A stretch of 5,337 nt of DNA from NCBI GenBank assembly GCA_021795055.1, contig JAJYPW010000071.1, positions 1 through 5,337 of the forward strand. The letters run 5' to 3'. Within the stretch, counting starts at the first letter, position 1; each line of letters opens with the position of its first letter. Shown piece after piece: positions 1-5,337 of the stretch. Source of the DNA: Thermoplasmata archaeon (lineage in GTDB: Archaea > Thermoplasmatota > Thermoplasmata > Thermoplasmatales > Thermoplasmataceae). Both the position numbers and the translations under genes were made by a program. The notes beneath the pieces were generated by a model. That model had not been told where the DNA came from. It saw nothing but the letters and a program-made list of their open reading frames with translations, and did not search any database.

Positions 1-609
1 ATAACAATAAGACAAAAAGGCTACGGGGCGGATGTCGTTGAAATAGACGGTACAAGGGAGGAAGTTTCCTCCGCAGCGAAAAAAGCACCGGGCGTATATC
101 TGGGACACTCGTACTGGCCAGAATTCAGGGACGGAATCCGTACGCTTGCATATGAAATATTCAGGCAGTGTCATTACTCTATGCCGGATTCCATTTATGT
201 TCCGCTGTCAGCTGGTACGCTTTTTTTAGGGTTGGTTAGGGGGCTGGAACATCTTGTTTCCAGTGGAGAAATTGAATCTGTCCCAAAGATCATTACGGTT
301 CAGCCAGAACTCAACTCCCCAATTTGCAGTGAGCTTGACGGAGTCGGGAGAAATTACGGGCATTCAATTGCAGATGCGCTTGTAACGCGCAACTCGCCGC
401 TGAAGGATCCAATCATTGATGGGATCAGGAAATACGGCCTGTGTATTTCCGTCACAGAGGAGGAAATAATTGGAGCGAGGAATTCACTGTCATTGAAGGG
501 AGTGCTGGCAGAATACAGCTCGGCCACAGTCTACGCTGCATTAAGAAAAAAGCGCATCGGAAATAATCCGATGATAGTATTGACGGGAAATGGGCTGAAG
601 ACCCTGTGA
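1..609 (+). CDS. Threonine synthase-like PLP-dependent enzyme, C-terminal part (5' end outside window)
   Basis: The reading frame is open from base 1 to the TGA at 607-609 and shows 202 residues; the N-terminal part, with the PLP-binding lysine, lies upstream. The fragment looks like the C-terminal part of a fold-type II PLP enzyme of the threonine synthase group, cytosolic in this family. Seen in the sequence: a segment GVYLGHSYWPEFRDGIRTL (residues 31-49), a probable phosphate-binding loop VPLSAGTLFLG (67-77), a VQPE segment (100-103), IADAL (123-127), VTEEEI (151-156), an EYSSA segment (171-175) at the place where threonine synthases have EPASA, and a C-terminal LTGNGLK (194-200) like the family's LTGxGLK. 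The loop reads SAGT instead of the usual glycine/asparagine-rich GNxGN type, so the substrate may not be phosphohomoserine. The internal ATG at 181 is not the start, because homology-like sequence continues upstream of it. The gene ends two bases before the convergent OsmC stop. PLP family: high certainty; exact reaction: uncertain. Confidence 0.85.
   Translation: MTIRQKGYGADVVEIDGTREEVSSAAKKAPGVYLGHSYWPEFRDGIRTLAYEIFRQCHYSMPDSIYVPLSAGTLFLGLVRGLEHLVSSGEIESVPKIITVQPELNSPICSELDGVGRNYGHSIADALVTRNSPLKDPIIDGIRKYGLCISVTEEEIIGARNSLSLKGVLAEYSSATVYAALRKKRIGNNPMIVLTGNGLKTL
546..573 (-). terminator. Candidate terminator of the OsmC-like gene, inside the PLP enzyme gene
   Basis: Read on the minus strand, a perfect 7-bp stem (CATCGGA / TCCGATG, 567-573 and 555-561) with a 5-base loop is followed three bases later by six T residues (546-551). 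It starts 39 bases past the OsmC stop codon. Archaeal transcription generally ends at T-runs, and a hairpin is not required. The same bases encode residues around KKRIGNNPM of the opposite gene, so the A-run also reflects lysine codons. A 7-bp hairpin alone could occur by chance in 5 kb; its position and the adjoining T-run are what make it credible. Confidence 0.45.
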
Positions 610-611
610 GA

Positions 612-1058
612 TCAATCCAGATGCGGCTTTACCTTGCTCTCAACCAGATTGCCATTGATGGAAACGGAATACCTGACATCCGCACCGCCACGAATTGCAA
701 GTATTGAAACGCTGCAGTATTTGTTGAGAGACAGGTTTATCGCCCTGTTCACTTTTTCTGCTTCCACGTTCTCTCCTTCAAAGAAATAGTGGATATCGGC
801 AGAAACAATGGTTTTCGGGTGTTCCCGTGCCCTCTCTGCAGTGATTGTGCAACTGTACCTGTCCAGCTTAACCTTCTTCTTTTCCAGTATAGAGAGAACA
901 TCGGAACTGGTGCACGAGGCCATGGCAAACAACAGCAGTTCAGTTGACGTGAAATTTCTCGATGGTTCTTCAAGGGGGCCCTTGATATGTATGGGATCCT
1001 TTCCGGCGACCGTGGAAATGTACTCATTATTTCCCTTGAACTCAAAGCTTACTTCCAT
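612..1058 (-). CDS. OsmC family protein (YhfA-like thiol/peroxide redox protein)
   Basis: This encodes 148 residues, the usual size of OsmC/Ohr-family proteins, which are cytosolic homodimers that reduce organic hydroperoxides or related oxidants through a pair of cysteines. The core motif TSTELLLFAMASC (37-49) places a reactive cysteine at residue 49 on the central helix, with Glu40 just before it. The second cysteine is Cys115 in NKYCSVSI (112-119). The 66-residue spacing matches the family's cysteine pair. The sequences SILEKKK and KYCSV resemble the YhfA-like branch, whose substrate is less well defined than that of OsmC or Ohr proper. Cys70 is an extra cysteine. The ATG at 1056-1058 is preferred: there is no Shine-Dalgarno sequence, but a TATA-like box lies about 26 bases upstream, which fits a leaderless message. 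The gene is divergent from serS and convergent with the PLP enzyme gene. No signal peptide or membrane segment is seen. Family assignment is strong; substrate is unknown. Confidence 0.9.
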   Translation of the reverse strand: MEVSFEFKGNNEYISTVAGKDPIHIKGPLEEPSRNFTSTELLLFAMASCTSSDVLSILEKKKVKLDRYSCTITAERAREHPKTIVSADIHYFFEGENVEAEKVNRAINLSLNKYCSVSILAIRGGADVRYSVSINGNLVESKVKPHLD

Positions 1059-1080
1059 GAAACGGTTAGGGCAATATCAA

Positions 1081-1090
1081 TTAAAAATAA
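1081..1090 (-). promoter_or_regulatory. TATA-like box of the OsmC-like gene
   Basis: The minus strand reads TTATTTTTAA here, centred about 26 bases before the ATG at 1058, where archaeal TATA boxes sit relative to the transcription start. This predicts that transcription begins at or next to the A of the start codon, giving a leaderless mRNA. No GGAGG-like sequence occurs between the box and the ATG. Confidence 0.55.
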
Positions 1091-1105
1091 TTCCATGGCG
1101 ACGCG

Positions 1106-1145
1106 CTGTAATTTACATCCACTGCCTGCAGTTTCGACATTACAG
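1106..1145. promoter_or_regulatory. Inverted repeats between the divergent promoters (possible operator)
   Basis: Three related half-sites occur: TGTAAT (1107-1112), its near mirror TTTACA (1112-1117) and ATTACA (1139-1144). The first two form the short palindrome TGTAATTTACA (5-bp arms sharing one central base). CTGTAAT (1106-1112) and ATTACAG (1139-1145) form a perfect 7-bp inverted repeat with 26 bases between the arms. The group lies between the OsmC TATA box (1081-1090) and the serS TATA box (1165-1172), where a regulator could affect either promoter. No matching copy was noticed elsewhere in the window, and repeats this short can arise by chance. Confidence 0.25.
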
Positions 1146-1164
1146 TCCGTGCATCAGAAGTGAG

Positions 1165-1172
1165 ATTTATAG
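1165..1172 (+). promoter_or_regulatory. TATA-like box of serS
   Basis: ATTTATAG, preceded by a purine-rich stretch that could be a BRE, is centred about 26 bases before the ATG at 1195. This predicts a leaderless message starting at that ATG. It argues against the in-frame ATG at 1183, which would lie only about 14 bases from the box centre and so upstream of the predicted transcription start. Confidence 0.6.
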
Positions 1173-1194
1173 GGCGGATGCCATGCATCTGCAA

Positions 1195-2517
1195 ATGATA
1201 GATGTCAAACTGCTAAGGGATAACCCTCAGCAGTATTACGATTCCGCAAGAAAAAGGGGCTTCGGAAAGGAAGAAATCGACAGGTTCTTCACTCTGGATG
1301 AACAGTGGCGTGCAGTCCTGAAGGAAGTCAACGATTCAAGGAAGGAGAGAAATGATCTGTCGCTTCAAGCGAGCAAAACCATTAAAAAAGGTGAATCTGC
1401 AGAAAAGATAAAGGAGAAGGTCAGGGAGATAAATTCAAGAATCGCAGAGAGGGAAACCGCACTGAAAACTCTGGAGGCAGACCGGGAAGGTGTTCTGTCA
1501 CTAATCCCGAATCTTCTGCATGAATCCGTTGTTGTGGCGAAGGGAGATGAGAATAACCAGTTCATCAGGTTTGACGGCAGCGCCAGGGTGTTCAGGGACG
1601 ACAAAGAGGAATTCCTGAAATCTACTGAAAACAAGGGGATATTTTCCCTCATCGAAAAAAGACCTGACAGCCATGTTGATGTTGAGGAAAGGCTCGATCT
1701 CGTGGACCTTGGGCGGGCAGCAAAGATTTCAGGTGCGAGATTCTATTTCCTCAAGAACAGGCTGCTAAAGCTTGAGCTTGCGCTCATCAACTACGCGATC
1801 GATTTTCTTTCGCAGAGGGCATTCACAACCGTATCCCCACCTTTTATGATGAACTATGAGCCGCTTTCAAAGGCAACCGACATCGAGACCTTCAAGGAGT
1901 CCCTTTACAAACTGGAAAATGATGACCTCTACCTGATTTCGACCTCGGAACACCCGATTGCAGCAATGCTGAAGGATGAGATACTGGAGGAAAGGGAGCT
2001 TCCATTGCGCGTCGCGGGTGTATCTCCATGCTTCAGGCGAGAAGCGGGTGCACATGGGAAGGATACCAAGGGGATATTCAGGGTGCACCACTTCTACAAG
2101 GTCGAGCAGTTTGTTTTCAGCAAGCCCGAACATTCGTGGGATTTTCATGAGGAACTCACCAGGAATACTGAAGATCTTCTGAGAAGCCTTGAGATTCCAT
2201 TCAGGGTAGTAAGCATCTGCTCCGGTGAACTTTCGAGGCTCAACGCAAAGAAGTATGATATTGAGGCCTGGTTCCCGGCGCAGGGGAAGTTCAGGGAAGT
2301 AGCTTCATCTTCCAACAATACGGACTTTCAGGCCAGATCGCTCAACATAAGATACCGCACCCCGGAAGGGAACAGGTTTGTCCACACCCTCAACAACACG
2401 GGGATTGCAACCACAAGAATAATGGTGTGCATAATGGAGAATTTCCAGACCGGAAGCGGTGGAATAAGGATTCCCAAGGCGCTGATCCCCTATACTGGGT
2501 TTGAGGAAATCACCTGA
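1195..2517 (+). CDS. serS: Seryl-tRNA synthetase, bacterial-type (class II)
   Basis: This cytosolic enzyme charges tRNA-Ser (and tRNA-Sec where present) with serine, using ATP. The 440 residues match the usual length. It begins MIDVKLLRDNP, the standard SerRS N-terminus. A charged helical stretch (about 28-105) is the coiled-coil arm that grips the long variable arm of tRNA-Ser. The class II catalytic core follows: TSEHP (250-254) in the active site, motif 2 CFRREAGAHGKDTKGIFR (279-296), CSGELS (342-347), the YDIEAWFPAQG segment (354-364), REVASSSNNTDFQARSLNIR (367-386), and motif 3 with its arginine in NNTGIATTR (400-408). It is the common bacterial/eukaryotic type, not the rare zinc-containing type of many methanogens. 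The same frame stays open upstream to 808, but that part is antisense to the OsmC gene and does not look like SerRS. The start at 1195 is chosen on homology and TATA spacing. Its TGA directly abuts the stop of the convergent oxidoreductase gene. Confidence 0.97.
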   Translation: MIDVKLLRDNPQQYYDSARKRGFGKEEIDRFFTLDEQWRAVLKEVNDSRKERNDLSLQASKTIKKGESAEKIKEKVREINSRIAERETALKTLEADREGVLSLIPNLLHESVVVAKGDENNQFIRFDGSARVFRDDKEEFLKSTENKGIFSLIEKRPDSHVDVEERLDLVDLGRAAKISGARFYFLKNRLLKLELALINYAIDFLSQRAFTTVSPPFMMNYEPLSKATDIETFKESLYKLENDDLYLISTSEHPIAAMLKDEILEERELPLRVAGVSPCFRREAGAHGKDTKGIFRVHHFYKVEQFVFSKPEHSWDFHEELTRNTEDLLRSLEIPFRVVSICSGELSRLNAKKYDIEAWFPAQGKFREVASSSNNTDFQARSLNIRYRTPEGNRFVHTLNNTGIATTRIMVCIMENFQTGSGGIRIPKALIPYTGFEEIT

Positions 2518-3954
2518 TCATCTCTGAATGATGTTGGGTGAATATTTTTTCCACCTGTCAAGGTATGGAAGCCACCTGTCGTCTGCAATCTGATCCATGA
2601 TGTTCAGGTATTCCAGTATGCCTATCACGGCGGTGTCGGCATCCCTGACGGCAGAGATCAAATCCCTTGAAGTGTTGGTGGAGTCCCCTCCGCTGAAAAG
2701 ACCCGGTATAGAGGTCATTCCCTGCGGATTGGTGATAATATGCCCTGCTGGTGTCAGCCTGAGTTTTTTCAGGTACTCGTCCTCCATGAAGTTGAAATCT
2801 GTCTCCTGCCCGGTGGCCTCTATCACGGTATCAGCCTCGATGAACTTGACCTTATCCTTCTGGGGGACGGGTTTTGCCCTTCCATGTCCCTCGGAGACCA
2901 TTTCGTTCTCCCAGTATTTGACACCGTTCACTTTCCCATTCTCACTCACATATTCAAACGGCGTGACCTCCCAGATGTAATTTACCTTCTCTTCAACGGA
3001 TTCTTCAAGCTCTTCCTCAGCGTTCAGGGACGGATAGCCAGGTCTGTCAATCTCTCTCCGCCTGTACATAATGCATACGTTCTCTGCACCAAGACGGATG
3101 GAAACTCTCGAAGCATCGTTGGCTGTAAAGCCCCCCCCGATTACGACGACATTTTTCCCGACCTTAATCTTTTCGCCGAGGTTAGCCCTCCTGAGGAATT
3201 CTGTGGCGTGATAGATCCCTTTTGCCTCGCTGCCGGGCGTGCCTGTCATTCTGGGCTTGTGGTTTCCAACTCCAATAAATACGGCATCATATTCATTCAT
3301 GATGTCGGCGAACTTGATATCATCCCCAATCCTGGTGTTCAGCTTGACCTCGACCCCCAGTGACAGAATGAAATTAATCTCCTTGTCAATGACGGAGTCC
3401 GGTAACCTGTACCTGGGTATGCCTACGCGCATGAAACCTCCAAGCACGGGCAGGGATTCAAACAGGGTCACTTTTACTCCCTGAATCGCGAGATAGTAAG
3501 CTGCAGTCAGACCTGCAGGCCCTCCTCCGACCACTGCCACTTTTTTGTTGATAAAACTCCTCCTGGGGGTGTCCAGTATCTTCGAATAATCGTCAAACTG
3601 GTCGGCAGCATACCTCTTGAGGTGGCGGATTGCTATCGGCCCTCCAGTGTCATACAGCACGCATATGTCCTCGCACATGTGGGTGCATACCCTGCCGATT
3701 ATGGCAGGAAAAGGGAGATTTTCGAACACGATCCTGACTGTTTCTGCAGGGTCGCCCAGTGCGGTGCTTCTGATATACCCACCAATATCGAGGCTGGCCG
3801 GGCAGGACTGAGTGCATATATTGCAGCCAATACATCTTCCAGCTTCAGCATAAGCCTCCTGCTGGGTGTATTCCTTGAGAGGCTCCACTTCGAAGGACCC
3901 TACCCTTTTCTCAGGCGGTTCGTGCTGTATCTTTATCCTCTCAAAGTTTAGCAT
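2518..3954 (-). CDS. GltD-like FAD/NAD(P)-dependent iron-sulfur oxidoreductase
   Basis: The 478 residues resemble the glutamate synthase small chain (GltD) and its relatives, the NfnB/SudA-type and formate dehydrogenase-associated flavoproteins, which move electrons between NAD(P)H, FAD and iron-sulfur clusters in the cytosol. Order of parts: a cysteine-rich N-terminal domain with CIGCNICTQSCP (Cys41, 44, 47, 51) and GRVCTHMCEDIC (Cys90, 94, 98), likely binding [4Fe-4S] clusters; GPIAIRHLKRYAAD (105-118), typical of the family; an FAD-binding Rossmann motif VVGGGPAGL (141-149); a second NAD(P)-binding motif VIGGGFTAND (271-280), followed by YRRR (297-300), which suggests NADPH; ATG (380-382); and the C-terminal flavin motif FSGGDS (420-425). 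The ATG at 3954 is preferred over a GTG at 4056: family similarity begins near 3954, and a TATA box lies inside the longer version. No GltB-like large subunit is in the window, so glutamate synthase activity cannot be claimed. There are zero bases between its stop and that of serS. Confidence 0.9.
   Translation of the reverse strand: MLNFERIKIQHEPPEKRVGSFEVEPLKEYTQQEAYAEAGRCIGCNICTQSCPASLDIGGYIRSTALGDPAETVRIVFENLPFPAIIGRVCTHMCEDICVLYDTGGPIAIRHLKRYAADQFDDYSKILDTPRRSFINKKVAVVGGGPAGLTAAYYLAIQGVKVTLFESLPVLGGFMRVGIPRYRLPDSVIDKEINFILSLGVEVKLNTRIGDDIKFADIMNEYDAVFIGVGNHKPRMTGTPGSEAKGIYHATEFLRRANLGEKIKVGKNVVVIGGGFTANDASRVSIRLGAENVCIMYRRREIDRPGYPSLNAEEELEESVEEKVNYIWEVTPFEYVSENGKVNGVKYWENEMVSEGHGRAKPVPQKDKVKFIEADTVIEATGQETDFNFMEDEYLKKLRLTPAGHIITNPQGMTSIPGLFSGGDSTNTSRDLISAVRDADTAVIGILEYLNIMDQIADDRWLPYLDRWKKYSPNIIQR
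2545..2550 (+). terminator. Possible T-run terminator of serS
   Basis: Six T residues lie 28 bases past the serS stop, preceded by a weak 5-bp inverted repeat (ATCAT 2517-2521 / ATGAT 2528-2532). Archaeal RNA polymerase can release at such runs. The run is also simply the complement of two AAA lysine codons near the C-terminus of the convergent oxidoreductase gene, so it may not have been selected as a terminator. Confidence 0.3.
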
Positions 3955-3980
3955 TTTGCTGTCCAGTATCAGCACTCCGG

Positions 3981-3990
3981 TAATAAATTT
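3981..3990 (-). promoter_or_regulatory. TATA-like box of the GltD-like gene
   Basis: The minus strand reads AAATTTATTA here, centred about 30 bases before the ATG at 3954. This predicts transcription starting within about five bases of the start codon. A GGAG lies roughly 20 bases before the ATG, too far to serve as a ribosome binding site. The box suggests the gene is transcribed separately from the DUF1634 gene upstream and supports the 3954 start. Confidence 0.5.
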
Positions 3991-4013
3991 TGATTGATGC
4001 CGCGAGCTAAATA

Positions 4014-4030
4014 CATTTCCTGCTGAAATG
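4014..4030 (-). terminator. Weak hairpin downstream of the DUF1634 gene
   Basis: A 6-bp inverted repeat (CATTTC / GAAATG) with a 5-base loop lies 39 bases past the DUF1634 stop, in the gap before the GltD-like gene's promoter. The region is AT-rich, with TATTT on both sides, but there is no clean T-run. It could mark the end of the TauE-DUF1634 transcript, or it could be chance. Confidence 0.2.
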
Positions 4031-4068
4031 AAATACCATGGAAAACTTAGCGGCACCGGATAGTGTTC

Positions 4069-4446
4069 TCACAGCACAAATATGGAGATAAGAAGGATCG
4101 ATAGCACGTACAGCGACATCACCACATATCTCAGGTTCCTCTGATTTGCAAACTCGACCAGTGAAACGGCAACAACGGAGACCGGTGTAAAAATCAGCAC
4201 CCATAAACCAAAGGCGATGAAATAAAGCCCATCGAAACCAGCCACTCCGGAAAAAAGATCTGACAGGTTTATCATGCTTGATGTGACTGTGGTTGAATTG
4301 AGCGATGTAATCTGCTGGAGGTCGTATCCGGCAGCACCATTGCGAACGACAACGAGTGCAAGCCCGGCGATAATGAAAAAGATGCTTATAACCACACCAG
4401 CTCGCAGAATATAGCTCGTGACCAGGTCACTATCCCACTTTGGCAA
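4069..4446 (-). CDS. DUF1634 family membrane protein
   Basis: This encodes a 125-residue protein with three predicted membrane segments: about 13-35, 70-99 and 104-125. It ends in a hydrophobic tail (SILLISIFVL). The segment GLWVLIFTPVSVVAVSLVEF (80-99), followed by a short polar turn (NQRN) and the last helix, resembles the conserved core of DUF1634. Function is not established; the family is often encoded next to TauE/SafE transporters, as here, and may be an accessory subunit (inference). The gene begins with TTG at 4446, 17 bases inside the transporter gene in another frame. A GGAGGT placed nine bases before it decides this start. No ATG or GTG is available in frame until the Met58 codon, which would remove the first helix. 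Co-transcription and translational coupling with the transporter are likely. Confidence 0.8.
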   Translation of the reverse strand: MPKWDSDLVTSYILRAGVVISIFFIIAGLALVVVRNGAAGYDLQQITSLNSTTVTSSMINLSDLFSGVAGFDGLYFIAFGLWVLIFTPVSVVAVSLVEFANQRNLRYVVMSLYVLSILLISIFVL

Positions 4447-5337
4447 TTTTTCTCGACCTCCCTATCCAGTAGTAGGCTATGGCAATCATCACAATTGACA
4501 GAAGTATAGCATAAAGCGTCTGGGTTAGAATTGTCAGATAGACAATGGGGGAATTTGATAATCCCCTGAACACCATGTCCCAGCCCAGAAATGACAGTAT
4601 GACAAAGAACACCCACCTGATCTCCTTGTTGGTGAGCTTCATTAGCAACTTTGCCCCAAAAAATGACCCTATGACGACTCCTATGGCTGTCGCAGACGCC
4701 AGAAACGGCTGGATGTAGCCAAGTTTCCAGTATATTGAGCTGCCTGTGGCTGCCGTGATCCCGATCATGAAGTTGCTGGTTGTTGTCGTCACCTTCATGG
4801 GGAGGTTCATAGCCCAGTCCATCCCCATTACCTTGAGCGCACCGCTCCCTATGCCAAGCAAGCCGGAAACAAAACCTGCAAAGAACATTACGGCCTCTGC
4901 CTGGAACCATCTAACTCCGCTGTACTCGACCTCCTTTTTCAGCCTTGGATCAAAATATTTTCCGTTCAACTGAAAAAACTTTGTCGTTCTGTCGGGAGGC
5001 ATGTCCTTCGGGAGCTCAGACATTGACCTGTGGATGGTGGGTATCATGGAAAGCAATAACACAGCGCCGAACAGTATGAAAATAACCCAGAGCAGGTCCG
5101 CTCTGTCGATGAAGTAAAGGGTGAAGCTTCCGATAATCGCGCCCGTTGTTGTCGCCATCTCGAGGCCGATTCCAATCTTCACGTTGGCAATTTTCTGCCT
5201 AGTGAAAGCTGAAGCGGAGCCAGCTGAAGTAGCTATTGTCGAGATTAGGCTCGCCCCGGTCGCGAGTATAATGGGAATACCAAAAAAGAGGGTAAGCAGA
5301 GGAACAAGGACAGTACTGCTTCCCAGGCCGGTCATAG
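4430..5337 (-). CDS. TauE/SafE family membrane transporter (N-terminus outside window)
   Basis: The family comprises multi-helix membrane proteins proposed to export sulfite, sulfoacetate or other small organic anions; substrate cannot be read from this sequence. The visible part has 301 residues from an internal Met, plus two bases to the window edge. Numbering from that Met, two related halves are visible: TGLGSSTVLVPLL (2-14) with GIPIILATGASLIST, and GLLGIGSGALKVMGM (158-172) with LPMKVTTTTSNFMIG. This repeat is the family hallmark. Hydrophobic segments lie at about 8-37, 54-76, 80-99, 146-170, 185-200, 209-232, 238-258 and 263-291. A polar loop (about 101-141) separates the halves. The first conserved motif normally follows an N-terminal helix of about 20 residues, so the ATG at 5335 is probably not the true start. 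The 3' end overlaps the DUF1634 gene by 17 bases, implying one transcript. The promoter lies outside the window. Confidence 0.9.
   Translation of the reverse strand, partial: MTGLGSSTVLVPLLTLFFGIPIILATGASLISTIATSAGSASAFTRQKIANVKIGIGLEMATTTGAIIGSFTLYFIDRADLLWVIFILFGAVLLLSMIPTIHRSMSELPKDMPPDRTTKFFQLNGKYFDPRLKKEVEYSGVRWFQAEAVMFFAGFVSGLLGIGSGALKVMGMDWAMNLPMKVTTTTSNFMIGITAATGSSIYWKLGYIQPFLASATAIGVVIGSFFGAKLLMKLTNKEIRWVFFVILSFLGWDMVFRGLSNSPIVYLTILTQTLYAILLSIVMIAIAYYWIGRSRKIAKVG
4456..4461 (-). promoter_or_regulatory. Shine-Dalgarno sequence setting the TTG start of the DUF1634 gene
   Basis: The minus strand reads GGAGGT (within GGGAGGTCG), with nine bases before the TTG at 4446. It is complementary to the conserved CCUCC near the 3' end of archaeal 16S rRNA. 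It lies inside the last codons of the transporter gene. The other genes in the window with visible starts have no such sequence. Confidence 0.7.

Noticed and set aside
1095..1163. Small plus-strand reading frame of 22 residues in the divergent intergenic region
   Set aside because: There is no ribosome binding site and no suitably spaced TATA box, it overlaps the inverted repeats, and the peptide is not recognisable.
808..1194. In-frame upstream extension of the serS reading frame, giving a 569-residue protein
   Set aside because: The extension runs antisense through the OsmC-like gene and across both promoters, and has no SerRS resemblance. SerRS proteins normally begin at the MIDVKLL sequence (1195).
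1183..1194. Alternative serS start at ATG 1183 (adds MHLQ)
   Set aside because: It lies only about 14 bases after the TATA box centre, so it would fall upstream of the predicted transcription start. The family N-terminus aligns with 1195.
2740..3363. 207-residue plus-strand open frame opposite the GltD-like gene
   Set aside because: Its complement encodes a well-recognised protein with intact motifs; the plus-strand translation resembles no family and has no start signals.
3570..3970. 11-base repeat TGTCCAGTATC at about 3570 and 3960
   Set aside because: Only two short copies exist; one lies within the GltD-like coding sequence and the other just upstream of its start. The spacing and context suggest chance, not a mobile or regulatory repeat.
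3955..4056. Longer start (GTG at 4056) for the GltD-like gene
   Set aside because: The extra 34 residues do not resemble the family, and the TATA-like box at 3981-3990 lies inside them.
4386..4910. 174-residue minus-strand open frame overlapping the transporter gene
   Set aside because: It is an alternate frame of the TauE-like gene with a low-complexity, His- and Cys-rich translation typical of a shadow frame.
2518..5337. A possible sulfur-oxidation or sulfite-handling cluster linking the SudA/GltD-like protein, DUF1634 and TauE
   Set aside because: The GltD-like gene has its own promoter, and neither its partner nor the transporter's substrate can be read from the sequence. Adjacency alone does not support a joint pathway.

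Overview
The window looks like a stretch of archaeal chromosome, most likely from a Thermoplasmata-type organism. This is an inference from four things: TATA-like boxes centred about 26-30 bases before start codons that have no ribosome binding site (leaderless style), heavy use of AGG/AGA arginine codons, a bacterial-type seryl-tRNA synthetase with an archaeal-style motif 2, and the gene content. No rRNA, tRNA, insertion sequence, prophage gene or CRISPR array was found. The species cannot be named from the sequence alone.

Layout, left to right. Bases 1-609 (+) hold the C-terminal part of a threonine synthase-like PLP enzyme. It converges with a small OsmC/YhfA-like redox protein (612-1058, -), and only two bases separate the stop codons. 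A 136-base divergent intergenic region (1059-1194) carries a promoter for each flanking gene and a small nest of inverted repeats. serS (1195-2517, +) follows. It converges directly, with no intervening base, on a GltD-like FAD/NAD(P) iron-sulfur oxidoreductase (2518-3954, -). After a 114-base gap with that gene's promoter comes a two-gene minus-strand unit: a TauE/SafE-family membrane transporter (4430 to beyond the window end) followed by, and overlapping, a DUF1634 membrane protein (4069-4446). The DUF1634 gene has a TTG start set by a strong Shine-Dalgarno sequence inside the transporter gene.

How the genes relate. Only TauE-DUF1634 is clearly a working pair (overlapping genes, with a known genomic association of the two families). 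The others appear to be independent single-gene units: amino-acid metabolism, thiol/peroxide defence, translation and electron transfer. Both convergent pairs are packed so tightly that each transcript must end inside the neighbouring gene. A candidate hairpin-plus-T-run terminator for the OsmC gene is visible inside the PLP enzyme gene. There are no stretches over 300 bases without a gene.

I did not find evidence of an undescribed multi-gene system. The most interesting points are the two modes of translation start, the compact convergent ends, and the GltD-like protein without a visible partner subunit.
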